This document shows, one piece after another, positions 40,764 to 50,580 of a DNA stretch of 64,000 nt. A program made the translations under genes and the position numbers. Within the stretch, counting starts at the first letter, position 1. Each line of letters begins with the position of its first letter. Under the pieces are notes generated by a model. That model ran no database searches and was not told the DNA's origin. It saw nothing but the letters and a program-made list of their open reading frames with translations. The stretch comes from DAIDKA01 sp035943195 (GTDB lineage Bacteria; Pseudomonadota; Gammaproteobacteria; Steroidobacterales; Steroidobacteraceae): NCBI GenBank assembly GCA_035943195.1, contig DASZCK010000066.1:18378-82377 (forward strand), read 5' to 3'.

Positions 40764-43700
40764 ATGAGTAAGACAGGCAGGACTGCGCCGGGGCAAGGCA
40801 CCGGTGCTCAAAAGGTGTCGGTATCGCCGAAGGCCGCCCCACACATGCGCCCTGGCAAGCAGGGCCTCTACGATCCGCAGTTCGAGCACGATGCCTGCGG
40901 AGTGGGCTTCGTTGTCGACATTAAGGGTCGCAAGTCCCACAAGATTGTGCAGTTGGCCACCCAGGCCCTGCGCAACCTGGATCATCGCGGTGCCAGCGGC
41001 AGTGAGATCAATACCGGCGACGGCGCCGGGGTGCTGCTGCAGATGCCCCATGCCTTTTTCAAGGAGGTCGCCCGCAAGGCGCGCCTGAACCTGCCGGCCC
41101 CGGGGGCCTACGGCAGCGGCATCCTTTTTCTGCCGCGCAATCCGACCCGCCGGCGGCGGCTCGAGGAGCACTTCGAGCAGATCGTCCAGTCCGAAGGCCA
41201 GAGCATCATCGGCTGGCGTACGCTGCCCGTCGACAACTCCACCCTGGGTGAGACGGCCAAGGCCAGCGAGCCGTTCATGCGCCAGGTGTTCATCGCCCGC
41301 GATCCGGCGCTGGACGACGAGACGGTCTTCGAACGCAAGCTGTACGTGATCCGCAAGCGGGCCTACAGCGAAATCCGCGCCTCCACCATGGACGGCGCCG
41401 AGTACTGGTACGTCGCCAGCCTTTCGCACAAGACCATCGTGTACAAGGGCATGCTGCTGACCGGGCAGTTGCCGCAGTATTTCAAGGATCTGAACGACCC
41501 GGCCATGGAGACGGCGCTGGCGCTGGTGCATTCGCGCTTCAGCACCAACACCTTTCCCAGCTGGGACCGCTCGCACCCCTACCGCTACATCGCCCACAAC
41601 GGCGAGATCAACACCCTGCGCGGCAACATCAACTGGATGAAGGCGCGCGAGGCGCTGTTCGAATCCGATGTCTTCGGCGATGACGTGAAGAAGATCCTGC
41701 CGATCGTCAATCCCAACGGCAGCGACTCGGCGATGTTCGACAACACGCTGGAGCTTTTGGTGCTGGCGGGGCGCTCGCTGCCGCATGCCGTGATGATGAT
41801 GATTCCCGAGCCGTGGTCGAACCACGAGCACATGGATGATTCGTTGCGCGCCTTCTACGAATTTCATTCCAGCCTGATGGAGCCGTGGGATGGCCCGGCG
41901 TGCATCGCCTTCACGGATGGACGCAAAGTCGGCGCGGTGCTGGACCGCAATGGCCTGCGTCCCGCGCGTTACTACGTGACCAAGGACGACATGGTGGTCA
42001 TGGCTTCCGAAGCCGGCGTGCTCGACCTGCCGCCCGAGGATGTGCTCATGAAGGGCCGTCTGCAGCCCGGACGGATGTTTCTGATCGACACCGAGGCCGG
42101 TCGCATCGTCGAGGACGAGGAGATCAAGCGCCAGGTGGCGAGCGAGCGCCCGTACCGGCAGTGGCTCGATGAGCATCTGCTGCATTTGGAGGATCTGCCG
42201 GCGGCGCCGGAAGTGCCGGTCCCGGACCATGACACGCTAGTGCAGCGCCAGATGGCCTTTGGCTACACCTTTGAAGATCTGCGCGTGCTGCTGACGCCCA
42301 TGGCCAAGAGCGGCGTCGAGGCCGTCGGCTCCATGGGCAATGATGCCGCACTGGCAGCGCTGTCGTCCAAGCCGCGCCTGCTGTACGACTATTTCAAGCA
42401 GCTGTTCGCGCAGGTGACCAATCCGCCCATCGACTGCATCCGCGAGGAACTGATCACGGCCTCCGAGGTTTGGTTGGGGTCGGAGGGCAACCTGCTGATG
42501 CCGCAGCGCGCCGATTGCCGCCGCCTGGAACTGCACGCGCCGATCCTCACCAACGAGGAGTTCGCGAAGATCCGGCGCCTGCACGCACCGGGGCTCAAGG
42601 TCGGCGTGCTCTCGATCCTGTTCCGCGCCACGCGCGGCGAGCGCGGCCTGGTCAAGTCGATCGAGGAGCTGCGGCTGGCGGCGCGACGCATGGTGGAGGA
42701 CGAGGAGGTCAACATCCTCATTCTCAGCGATCGGGGGGTGAACCGCGACTTCGCCGCCGTACCCTCGCTGCTGGCGGTCTCGGCGCTGCACCACTATCTG
42801 ATACGCGAAGGGCTGCGCACGCGCGTGAGCCTGGTGCTGGAAACCGGTGAGGCGCGCGAGGTCCATCACTTCTCGCTGCTCATCGGCTATGGCTGCAGCG
42901 CCATCAATCCGTACCTGGCATTCGAAACGCTCGACGGCATGATCCGCGATGAGTTCCTGCAGGACATCGATCACACCAAGGCCTGCAGCAACTTCTCCAA
43001 GGCGGCCACCAAGGGCGTCATCAAGGTGATGTCCAAGATGGGCATCTCCGCCGTGCAGAGTTATCACGGGGCGCAGGTGTTCGAGGCCGTGGGCCTGCGC
43101 CAGGACGTCATCGATGAGTACTTCACCTGGACGTCATCGCGCATCGGCGGCATCGGCATGGATGTCGTCGCCCAGGAAATCATGCTGCGGCATCGCGCGG
43201 CATTCCCGGCGCGTGGCACCCACGGCGGCGCCCTCACCGCCGGCGGCCAGTACCAGTGGCGCAGCGACGGGGAGACCCATCTGTTCAGCCCCGAGGCCAT
43301 CCATCGGCTGCAGAAGGCGGTGCGCACCAACAGTTTTCCGACCTACAAGTCCTACGCCCAGCTGATCGACGATCAGTCCACCAACCTGTGCACGCTGCGC
43401 GGGCTTTTGGAGTTCAAGAGCGGCGATGCGATTGCCATCGAGGAAGTCGAATCGGTCGACTCGCTGGTGAAGCGCTTCAAGACCGGCGCCATGTCCTATG
43501 GCTCCATCAGCAAGGAAGCGCACGAGACGCTGGCCATCGCCATGAACCGCATCGGCGGCAAGAGCAATACAGGAGAGGGTGGCGAGGACCCGGAGCGCTA
43601 CCAGCTGTTGCCGAACGGGGACTCGCGCAACTCCGCCATCAAGCAGGTGGCCTCGGGGCGCTTTGGTGTCACCAGTGAATATCTGGTCAACGCGCGCGAG

Positions 43701-45431
43701 CTGCAGATCAAGATGGCGCAGGGCGCCAAGCCCGGCGAGGGCGGCCAGTTGCCCGGCAGCAAGGTCTATCCGTGGGTCGCCAAGACCCGGCACACGACTG
43801 CCGGTGTCGGCCTGATCTCCCCGCCGCCGCACCATGACATCTATTCCATCGAGGATCTGGCCGAGCTCATCCACGACTTGAAGAACAGCAACCGCGACGC
43901 GCGCATCAGCGTGAAGCTGGTGGCCGAAGTGGGCGTGGGGACGATTGCCGCCGGGGTTGCCAAGGCGCATGCCGAGGTGGTGCTGATCAGCGGCTATGAC
44001 GGCGGTACCGGCGCCTCGCCGCAAACCTCCATCACGCATGCCGGTCTGCCCTGGGAGTTGGGGCTGGCCGAGACCCATCAGACGCTGGTGCTCAACAACC
44101 TGCGCAGCCGTATCACCGTCGAAACCGACGGCCAGCTGAAGACCGGCCGTGACGTGGCCATCGCGGCCCTGCTCGGCGCCGAGGAGTTCGGCTTCGCGAC
44201 CGCCCCGCTGGTGTCGGTCGGCTGCATCATGATGCGCGTGTGCCACTTGAACACCTGCCCGGCAGGCGTTGCCACCCAGGATCCGAAGCTGCGCGAGCGC
44301 TTCGCGGGTTCTCCGGACCACGTCGTCAACTTCATGCGCTTCATCGCGCAGGATCTGCGCCTCATCATGGCGCAGCTGGGCTTCCGTACCCTCACCGAGA
44401 TGGTGGGTCGCGTGGATCGCCTGGAGCCGCGCAAGGCCATCGCCCACTGGAAGGCCCGCGGCTTCGATTTCTCGAGCATCCTGTACCAGCCGGACCTCGG
44501 GCCGGAGATTGGCCGCTTCTGCACCGACACCCAGGACCATGGTCTGGACAAGTCGCTCGACGTGACGACGCTGCTGGATCTGTGCAAGCCGGCCATCGAG
44601 CGCGGCGAGAAGGTTACCGGCGAACTCACCATCCGCAACGTGAACCGCGTCGTCGGCACCATCACCGGCAGCGCGATCACGCGCCGCTGGGGCGCGAAGG
44701 GCCTGCCCAAGGACACCGTGCAGCTGCTGTTCAAGGGCTCGGCGGGCCAGAGCTTCGGCGCCTTCATGCCGCCCGGCATGACCTTCCGTCTCGAGGGTGA
44801 TGCCAACGACTACGTCGGCAAGGGTCTATCCGGCGGCCGCATCATCGTCAGCCCGGCGCCTGCGGCGACCTTCGTTCCCGAGGAAAACATCATCATCGGC
44901 AATGTCGCGCTGTATGGCGCGACCAACGGCGAGGCCTACTTCCGCGGCATGGCCGGTGAACGCTTCGCGGTGCGCAATAGCGGTGTGCGCACCATCGTCG
45001 AAGGCGTGGGCGACCACGGCTGTGAGTACATGACCGGCGGTCGCGTCGTGGTGCTCGGACCCACGGGCCGCAACTTCGCGGCCGGCATGTCCGGCGGCGT
45101 GGCCTACGTGCTGGATGAACAGGGTGACTGCCGCGATCACGTCAACAAGCAGATGGTGGCGGTGACCGCGGTCGAGGATGCCGCGGACATCCAGGAACTG
45201 CGCGAACTGATCGAAGCCCATTGGCAGCACACCCGCAGTGGCCGCGCCCGGCAGCTGCTCGATGCATGGGAAGTCAGCGTGCCGAAGTTCGTGAAAATCA
45301 TGCCCAAGGACTATCAGCGCGTGCTGGCCTGCATCAGGAAGGCGCACGACCAGGGTCTCACGGGCGACGAGGCCATCATGGCCGCGTTCGAAGAAAACGT
45401 GCGCGACCTGGCGCGCGTTGGCGGGAATTGA
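40764..45431 (+). CDS. gltB: Glutamate synthase large subunit (NADPH-GOGAT alpha)
   Basis: Makes glutamate from glutamine and 2-oxoglutarate with the product of gltD. 1555 residues. The N-terminal Ntn amidotransferase uses the Cys in HDACGVGF (Cys45, exposed after removal of a propeptide). A central domain and the FMN domain follow, with the NTGEGGEDPERY loop and GGTGASPQTSITHAG, then the 3Fe-4S ligands in CIMMRVCHLNTCPAG, and the C-terminal beta-helix with repeating GG motifs (GGRIIVSP; GGRVVVLGPTGRN). The start at 40764 has GGAG 6 bases upstream. Slightly longer than E. coli GltB. Confidence 0.97.
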   Translation: MSKTGRTAPGQGTGAQKVSVSPKAAPHMRPGKQGLYDPQFEHDACGVGFVVDIKGRKSHKIVQLATQALRNLDHRGASGSEINTGDGAGVLLQMPHAFFKEVARKARLNLPAPGAYGSGILFLPRNPTRRRRLEEHFEQIVQSEGQSIIGWRTLPVDNSTLGETAKASEPFMRQVFIARDPALDDETVFERKLYVIRKRAYSEIRASTMDGAEYWYVASLSHKTIVYKGMLLTGQLPQYFKDLNDPAMETALALVHSRFSTNTFPSWDRSHPYRYIAHNGEINTLRGNINWMKAREALFESDVFGDDVKKILPIVNPNGSDSAMFDNTLELLVLAGRSLPHAVMMMIPEPWSNHEHMDDSLRAFYEFHSSLMEPWDGPACIAFTDGRKVGAVLDRNGLRPARYYVTKDDMVVMASEAGVLDLPPEDVLMKGRLQPGRMFLIDTEAGRIVEDEEIKRQVASERPYRQWLDEHLLHLEDLPAAPEVPVPDHDTLVQRQMAFGYTFEDLRVLLTPMAKSGVEAVGSMGNDAALAALSSKPRLLYDYFKQLFAQVTNPPIDCIREELITASEVWLGSEGNLLMPQRADCRRLELHAPILTNEEFAKIRRLHAPGLKVGVLSILFRATRGERGLVKSIEELRLAARRMVEDEEVNILILSDRGVNRDFAAVPSLLAVSALHHYLIREGLRTRVSLVLETGEAREVHHFSLLIGYGCSAINPYLAFETLDGMIRDEFLQDIDHTKACSNFSKAATKGVIKVMSKMGISAVQSYHGAQVFEAVGLRQDVIDEYFTWTSSRIGGIGMDVVAQEIMLRHRAAFPARGTHGGALTAGGQYQWRSDGETHLFSPEAIHRLQKAVRTNSFPTYKSYAQLIDDQSTNLCTLRGLLEFKSGDAIAIEEVESVDSLVKRFKTGAMSYGSISKEAHETLAIAMNRIGGKSNTGEGGEDPERYQLLPNGDSRNSAIKQVASGRFGVTSEYLVNARELQIKMAQGAKPGEGGQLPGSKVYPWVAKTRHTTAGVGLISPPPHHDIYSIEDLAELIHDLKNSNRDARISVKLVAEVGVGTIAAGVAKAHAEVVLISGYDGGTGASPQTSITHAGLPWELGLAETHQTLVLNNLRSRITVETDGQLKTGRDVAIAALLGAEEFGFATAPLVSVGCIMMRVCHLNTCPAGVATQDPKLRERFAGSPDHVVNFMRFIAQDLRLIMAQLGFRTLTEMVGRVDRLEPRKAIAHWKARGFDFSSILYQPDLGPEIGRFCTDTQDHGLDKSLDVTTLLDLCKPAIERGEKVTGELTIRNVNRVVGTITGSAITRRWGAKGLPKDTVQLLFKGSAGQSFGAFMPPGMTFRLEGDANDYVGKGLSGGRIIVSPAPAATFVPEENIIIGNVALYGATNGEAYFRGMAGERFAVRNSGVRTIVEGVGDHGCEYMTGGRVVVLGPTGRNFAAGMSGGVAYVLDEQGDCRDHVNKQMVAVTAVEDAADIQELRELIEAHWQHTRSGRARQLLDAWEVSVPKFVKIMPKDYQRVLACIRKAHDQGLTGDEAIMAAFEENVRDLARVGGN

Positions 45432-45435
45432 GTTA

Positions 45436-46920
45436 ATGGGAAAGCCGACCGGATTTATCGAATATCTACGGGAGCTACCCGTCGATCGCACGCCACTGGA
45501 GCGCATCCAGGACTGGCGCGAGTTCCATTTCCACATGGAGGACAAGCGCCTGCGGCAGCAGGGCGCGCGCTGCATGGACTGCGGCGTGCCCTTCTGTCAC
45601 ACCGGCAAGCTCATGAACGGCGGGGCCTCGGGCTGCCCGGTGAACAATCTCATCCCCGAGTGGAATGACCTCGTGTACCGCGGCCTGTGGCGCGAGGCGC
45701 TGGAGCGACTGCACAAGACCAACAACTTCCCGGAGTTCACCGGTCGGGTATGTCCGGCGCCCTGCGAGGGCTCGTGTGTGCTCGGCATCAACGCGCCGCC
45801 GGTGACCATCAAGAACATCGAAAACTCCATCATCGACAAGGGCTGGGATGAGGGTTGGGTTCTGCCGGCGACGCCGGCCGAACGCACCGGCAAGTCGGTC
45901 GCAGTCGTGGGCTCGGGGCCCGCGGGCCTGGCCGCAGCCGCGCAGCTGAACCAGGCCGGTCACCTGGTCACCGTGTTCGAACGCGAGGATCGGCCGGGCG
46001 GCCTTCTGATGTATGGCATTCCGAACATGAAACTCGACAAACGCGAAGTCGTGATGCGCCGGATCAAGCTCATGGAAGCGTCGGGTATCAGGTTCCAATG
46101 TGGCGCCAATGTCGGCACCAACGTGGATGCACAGACTCTGCGCAAGGACTTCGACGCAGTCGTGCTGTGCACCGGCGCCACCGTGCCGCGCGATCTGAAT
46201 GTCGATGGTCGGCAGCTTGCGGGCGTGCACTTCGCCATGGAGTACCTCACCGCCAGCACCAAGGCGTTGCTCAATGGCGGTGCCGACAAGGCGCCGATTC
46301 ATGCCAAGGACAAGGACGTGATCGTCATCGGCGGCGGTGATACCGGTACCGATTGCGTGGGCACGGCCATGCGCCAGGGTTGCCGCAGCCTCACCCAGTT
46401 TGAAATCCTGCCCGAGCCACCCCAAGACCGCGCTGCCGACAACCCCTGGCCGGAGTGGCCGAAGATTTATCGTATGGACTATGGCCAGGAGGAGGCCGCC
46501 GCGCGCTTCGGCAGCGATCCGCGGGTCTTCCTCACCACCGTGAAGAAATTTGGCGCCGATGCCAAAGGCGCCATCGGGCAGCTGTCCACGGTCAAGATCG
46601 GTTGGGAGAAAGGCGGCGACGGTCGCCTGCGTCCGGTGGAAGTGGCGGGCAGCGAGCAGACGCGCCCGGCGCAGCTGGTGCTCCTGGCCATGGGCTTTCT
46701 GGGACCGGAGTCGCAGCTGTTGTCCGATCTTGGACTGCAGATGGATGCACGCACCAACGTCGAGGCCGAATACGGCAAGTTCGCGACCAGCACGCGCGGC
46801 GTGTTCGCCGCGGGCGATTGTCGCCGGGGTCAGAGTCTGGTGGTGTGGGCCATCAACGAAGGCCGGGGTGCCGCCCGTGAGTGCGACCGCTTCCTGATGG
46901 GTGCTACGGACCTGCCGTAG
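45436..46920 (+). CDS. gltD: Glutamate synthase small subunit (NADPH-GOGAT beta)
   Basis: Supplies electrons from NADPH to GltB. 494 residues. N-terminal 4Fe-4S Cys clusters are visible (RCMDCGVPFCHTG, then GCPVNNLIPEW, and RVCPAPCEGSCV), followed by an FAD site (VVGSGPAGLAAAAQL near 145) and an NADPH site (VIGGGDTGTDCVGTA near 295). The ATG at 45436 is 4 bases after the gltB stop; the frame reaches back to 45418 but that start lacks support. The gene converges with the PEP-CTERM-like protein (17-base overlap). Confidence 0.97.
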   Translation: MGKPTGFIEYLRELPVDRTPLERIQDWREFHFHMEDKRLRQQGARCMDCGVPFCHTGKLMNGGASGCPVNNLIPEWNDLVYRGLWREALERLHKTNNFPEFTGRVCPAPCEGSCVLGINAPPVTIKNIENSIIDKGWDEGWVLPATPAERTGKSVAVVGSGPAGLAAAAQLNQAGHLVTVFEREDRPGGLLMYGIPNMKLDKREVVMRRIKLMEASGIRFQCGANVGTNVDAQTLRKDFDAVVLCTGATVPRDLNVDGRQLAGVHFAMEYLTASTKALLNGGADKAPIHAKDKDVIVIGGGDTGTDCVGTAMRQGCRSLTQFEILPEPPQDRAADNPWPEWPKIYRMDYGQEEAAARFGSDPRVFLTTVKKFGADAKGAIGQLSTVKIGWEKGGDGRLRPVEVAGSEQTRPAQLVLLAMGFLGPESQLLSDLGLQMDARTNVEAEYGKFATSTRGVFAAGDCRRGQSLVVWAINEGRGAARECDRFLMGATDLP

Positions 46921-47611
46921 CGCGCCGGCGGCCTCTCGCCAGCGCCGCGAGTCCCGCCAATAGGGTCAATGCAGAACCGGCCGTTCCCGGATCAATTTCG
47001 GGCGCGGCGGTACTCGTGACGCTCCAGGTTCCTGCCGTTGAATTCGCGGCCTGCAAGGAGCAGATACTCATGGACGGTCCTGTATAGGTCGCGCCGGAGG
47101 CGCCTTCTAGGGCCAGCGCACAGCCGCTGTTCAGAAAGTTGACCGCGTCTCCCTGGGGCTCGATGGATAACGTGATGGGTACTGGCGAAAGTCCGATCTC
47201 GGAAAATTCGACGGTGGCTCCGGTTACCGCTCCGTTACTGGAACAGCTGCCAATACTGTACGTGCCATTGCAGCCTGGATAGACGTAGACCGGCGTCGGA
47301 AACGAATCGAACCCCACATTTAGGCCAGTTGAGTTTCCCGTGCCATCAAGCGTGAAGCTGTAGGAAATCGGGGCGGTCGCACCGCTGGCTACCTGGGTTT
47401 CGTCGAAGACAACTGAGCCATTCAGTGTCCCGGTGTACGTTGCAGTCTGAAATGGGAATGGCAGCGGCAATCCGGACACGAGCGAGGAATATGTGCCAGT
47501 CAGAGTGTTCTGATAACTCAGACTAACGATGTCATCCGCGTTGGCGGCCCACGGCGCGCAAAGGCCCGCAAGCGTTGAAACGGCCACGACCAAACCGCTG
47601 AGCTTATTCAT
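46904..47611 (-). CDS. PEP-CTERM-like exported protein
   Basis: 235 residues from ATG 47611, with AGGGA 8 bases upstream. It has a signal peptide (MNKLSGLVVAVSTLAGLCAPWAANA-type), a beta-rich low-complexity extracytoplasmic part (many Thr/Ser/Gly, two Cys pairs), and a C-terminal sorting signal: APEIDPGTAG, a hydrophobic stretch SALTLLAGLAALA and a basic RGRRR end. This is the P-E-x-D variant of PEP-CTERM recognised by exosortase-type enzymes in gammaproteobacteria. No exosortase gene is in the window. It is probably a surface or matrix protein. Palindromes upstream may control it. Confidence 0.75.
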   Translation of the reverse strand: MNKLSGLVVAVSTLAGLCAPWAANADDIVSLSYQNTLTGTYSSLVSGLPLPFPFQTATYTGTLNGSVVFDETQVASGATAPISYSFTLDGTGNSTGLNVGFDSFPTPVYVYPGCNGTYSIGSCSSNGAVTGATVEFSEIGLSPVPITLSIEPQGDAVNFLNSGCALALEGASGATYTGPSMSICSLQAANSTAGTWSVTSTAAPEIDPGTAGSALTLLAGLAALARGRRRATAGP

Positions 47612-47663
47612 GTTGGCATCCCTGGAACGTACGGAACGTGACGCGTTGCGTGCCCGACGGTAC

Positions 47664-47727
47664 CGGCGCAGCTGCGCCGACTTAAGACGCTGCGGCACTA
47701 TGTTTGATGTCGGAAATCACCGACATC
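47664..47727 (-). promoter_or_regulatory. Two palindromes upstream of the PEP-CTERM-like gene
   Basis: A 16-bp perfect palindrome, CGGCGCAGCTGCGCCG (47664-47679), and an inverted repeat GATGTCGG-aaatca-CCGACATC (47706-47727). They lie 53-116 bases before the start codon, the second at a typical activator distance. I found no acceptable -24/-12 promoter in between. Confidence 0.4.
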
Positions 47728-47739
47728 CCGTGATCGATC

Positions 47740-48498
47740 TCACGCAATCAGCAGCAGACCGGCCGCAACGGCAATGGTGCCGATTGCCTTGGCGATGCGC
47801 TCTGAAGCCGGGGCGAGACGTTCAATCGTAATCACCACCGTCACGATCGCCATGAGGCGCAGATCCATAGCTCCGAGCGCCAGAAGAACCAGCGTGGGGC
47901 CTGCACAGCAGTAGCTGCAGTGCAGGCCGTGCCGTAGACCGTGCCGCCAGGCTGTCGCGGCATCAGCGGCTGAGGCGTGGCCGTGCCCAGATTCCTGGCG
48001 GCAGCACGCCAGGTGCTGCGCCTTCCATTTGGTGAATTGCAACAGGCCCGCAGCCAGCAGCAGCAGGCCGGCCGTTGACGGTGCCGCGCGCGCCAGCCCG
48101 GGTGCTCGCGTCTCAAGCTCCGTCAGTGCGATACCCACCGGAAACGCCGCCACGCCGATCGCACTCCACACGCCGAAGTAGCCGATGCTCACCAGCAAGG
48201 TGAGCAGGTTCACTCGGCGCGCACCTCTCCCACCGTGGGAGTGGCGGTATCGCGATAACATCGGTACCAGGGACGGCAGCATCATCGCCACCATCATCAC
48301 CACCCACATGCCGAGGAAATCCGCTGCAGCCTCTGGCCAGCTCTGACCGGGCATTCGCATCCACAGCATTGGCATGGCCAGGCACTGATGGATGGTCGCC
48401 AGGGCGGCGCTGCCGAAAATCAGCGCCGCGACCGCCAGGAAGGCCGCATCGCCCCCCTGGTGTCCACGAGCAACATCAGCGCTTGCCGTATTCATCAT
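47740..48498 (-). CDS. DUF2182 metal-binding membrane protein
   Basis: About 250 residues with six or more membrane segments. The family signature LGMWVVMMVAMMLPSLVPML is present, followed by YRHSHGGRGAR, a Cys/His-rich loop (QHLACCRQESGHGHASAADA) and a HCSYCCAGPTLVLL segment, all consistent with metal binding. The start is set at 48498 (MMNTASADVARG), 23 bases inside the DUF899 gene end; the open frame extends further upstream. It is translationally linked to the DUF899 gene; homologous pairs occur in many proteobacteria. Function unknown. Confidence 0.8.
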   Translation of the reverse strand: MMNTASADVARGHQGGDAAFLAVAALIFGSAALATIHQCLAMPMLWMRMPGQSWPEAAADFLGMWVVMMVAMMLPSLVPMLSRYRHSHGGRGARRVNLLTLLVSIGYFGVWSAIGVAAFPVGIALTELETRAPGLARAAPSTAGLLLLAAGLLQFTKWKAQHLACCRQESGHGHASAADAATAWRHGLRHGLHCSYCCAGPTLVLLALGAMDLRLMAIVTVVITIERLAPASERIAKAIGTIAVAAGLLLIA

Positions 48499-49258
48499 GC
48501 CGCCGCCACCAGGTGCCCGTCTCATTGCGCCCCTTGGGGGCCCGGTCCAACCACTGGTACATGCCCCATAGACCATCCAGACCACGGGAGAAGGTTGAAT
48601 AGGTGTGGTAGAGCGCCCCGCCGTCCAAAGCAAAGGCACTCATTGCCGGTCGCTCGCGGGTGTAGGTCGCGACGTCGGTACCCGTCATGGCCGCATGCTC
48701 GCCGACCGGGCCCTCGCCGCGTTTCGTGATCGCATCGCCGATCCCCGCCGCGGCAAAGGCGGGTTCGCGGCGGTAGTTGTATTCGATGCCCTGCCGCTGC
48801 TGCTCCACGGTGAAGGAAACGTTGAAATCGGCATTGAAATCGCCACCGTGCGCGGACACCCACGGAAAATCCCAGCCCATGCGCCGCCGGTAGGCCTGCA
48901 GCTTCGGCAGCGGCGCCCGCGAGATCGCCGCAAATGCGACGTCGTGATTCTGCAGGTGAACGGCGATGCCGTTGAAACCGTCCGCGATCGATGAGCAGGA
49001 CGGGCAGCCCGCCGTATAGTCGGGTCCAAACATGAAGTGATAGACGATGAGCTGCGAGCGGCCACCAAACAGATCCTTGAGGGAGGCGCTGCCGTCGTCG
49101 GTCTCGAAGCGATATTCCTTTTCAATGCGCACCCAGGGCAGCTCCTGGCGCTGCCGTGCCACCTCATCGCCGTGCCGCGTGAGTTCCTTTTCCACGTCCA
49201 GCAATTTGACTCGCGCCGCAAGCCACTCCTGATGGGTGCCGATTCTGTGTTCTGTCAT
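48476..49258 (-). CDS. DUF899 thioredoxin-like protein
   Basis: 260 residues. The DUF899 features are visible: WLAARVKLLDVEKELTRHGDEVARQR at the start, EKEYRFETDDG, then the thioredoxin-like core with GCPSCSSIADGFNG, HDVAFAAISRAPL and HTYSTFSRGLDGLWGMYQWLD. The CPSC pair fits a redox fold, though no reaction is established. Divergent from the HTH regulator at 49318, with 59 bases between the start codons, so that regulator is a likely controller. Confidence 0.85.
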   Translation of the reverse strand: MTEHRIGTHQEWLAARVKLLDVEKELTRHGDEVARQRQELPWVRIEKEYRFETDDGSASLKDLFGGRSQLIVYHFMFGPDYTAGCPSCSSIADGFNGIAVHLQNHDVAFAAISRAPLPKLQAYRRRMGWDFPWVSAHGGDFNADFNVSFTVEQQRQGIEYNYRREPAFAAAGIGDAITKRGEGPVGEHAAMTGTDVATYTRERPAMSAFALDGGALYHTYSTFSRGLDGLWGMYQWLDRAPKGRNETGTWWRRHDEYGKR

Positions 49259-49317
49259 TGCATTGCTCCTTTCTTCGAGCCTGATTCGTTGTGGGATAAT
49301 CTAATTGCCCGGCACTG

Positions 49318-50571
49318 ATGGATGGGAGTGACAAGTTTGGCGGGATTGCGTTGGACTCACTGATCAATGCCGCCGCGCGTGCGCTTGCAGTCGGTGACAG
49401 CCTGGGGGCACTGAAGCGCGTGGCCTTGCGCGAGGATCCGCCGGCGCTGGCGATTCGCGGCATCGCGATGGCGCAACTTGGGGACCTGGGCCGCGCGAAG
49501 CTGCTGCTGCGCCGAGCCGCGCGCGCCTTTGGTCCGAAGCAGGCCGTAGCGCGCGCCCGCTGCATCGTCGCCGAGACCGAGATTGCGCTCGCTGCGCGTG
49601 ACCTGGGCTGGTCCGCGAAGACTCTCGAGGCCGCCCGCGCGACCCTCGCGGCCAATGGCGACCGGCTCAATGCCGCGCACGCGCGCTACCTCGAGGTCCG
49701 GCGCCTGCTGCTGATCGGGCATTTGGATGAGGCCGAAGGCGCGCTTGGCAGACTCGATCCTGCGCCCCTCCCGCCGCCATCACAGGCAGCCTATGAGCTG
49801 GTCGTCGCGGCGATCGCCATGCGACGTCTGCGGACCGTGGCGGCGCGTGCGGCGCTTGCTCGCGCCGCAAGTGCGGCACGTCAGGCAGCCATTCCGGCGC
49901 TGATGGCAGAGGTTCAAGGCGCGGCACGCGTGCTCGATGCGCCCGCGGCGCGCCGAATCGGTCGTGACGAGCATCGGGTTCTGCGGCTGGAGGAGGTTGA
50001 GGCCCTGCTCGCGTCGCCGGCCCTGGTGGTGGACGCGTGCCGCTACGTCGTCAGGCAGCAAAGCCGAGTCGTTGCGCTCGCACGGCGGCCAGTGCTCTTC
50101 AGCATCGCCAGTGCGCTCGCCGAGGCCTGGCCGCAGGACGTCTCCCGGGAGAGGCTGGTGGCGCGGGCATTTCGCGCCAAACACGCCGACGAGTCGCATC
50201 GTGTAAGGCTGCGGGTCGAGATCGGGCGGCTGCGGGTGGCGCTGCGCGGGCTGGCCGGCGTGAACGCGACCAAACAAGGATTTGTGCTGGTGCCACGTCG
50301 TGCGCGCGAGGTCATCGTGCTGGCACCGCCGCTTGCGGACAAGCACGCCGCAATGCTCGGCCTGCTCGCCGACGGTGAGTCCTGGTCAAGTGCGGCCCTG
50401 GCGCTGGTGCTGGGCGCGAGCCAGCGTACGATTCAGCGCGCCCTCGAATCGCTTGCGGCGGCCGGCAAGGTGCGCTGGTTCGGTCGGGGGCGGGCGCGCC
50501 GCTGGGTGTCGCCCCCGTTGCTGGAATTCACGACCATTTTGTTACTCCCGGCGGGACTACCCGTTGACTAA
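49318..50571 (+). CDS. Winged-helix regulator with helical repeat N-terminus
   Basis: 417 residues. The N-terminal 230 residues are TPR-like helical repeats, very rich in Ala and Arg (ALKRVALREDPPALAIRGIAMAQLGD; RYLEVRRLLLIGHLDEAEGAL). A winged-helix-type module lies near 285-335 (RLVARAFRAKHADESHRVRLRVEIGRLR). A second C-terminal HTH-like module runs at 355-400 (SWSSAALALVLGASQRTIQRALESLAAAGKVRWFGRGRARRW). Position, divergent from DUF899/DUF2182 and directly before the beta-propeller gene, suggests it controls this local set. No effector site is recognised. Confidence 0.75.
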   Translation: MDGSDKFGGIALDSLINAAARALAVGDSLGALKRVALREDPPALAIRGIAMAQLGDLGRAKLLLRRAARAFGPKQAVARARCIVAETEIALAARDLGWSAKTLEAARATLAANGDRLNAAHARYLEVRRLLLIGHLDEAEGALGRLDPAPLPPPSQAAYELVVAAIAMRRLRTVAARAALARAASAARQAAIPALMAEVQGAARVLDAPAARRIGRDEHRVLRLEEVEALLASPALVVDACRYVVRQQSRVVALARRPVLFSIASALAEAWPQDVSRERLVARAFRAKHADESHRVRLRVEIGRLRVALRGLAGVNATKQGFVLVPRRAREVIVLAPPLADKHAAMLGLLADGESWSSAALALVLGASQRTIQRALESLAAAGKVRWFGRGRARRWVSPPLLEFTTILLLPAGLPVD

Positions 50572-50580
50572 TATGTCCCC

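Noticed and set aside
43134..44540. 468-codon minus-strand frame within gltB
   Set aside because: A shadow of the high-G+C gltB gene. The plus frame carries all glutamate synthase motifs.
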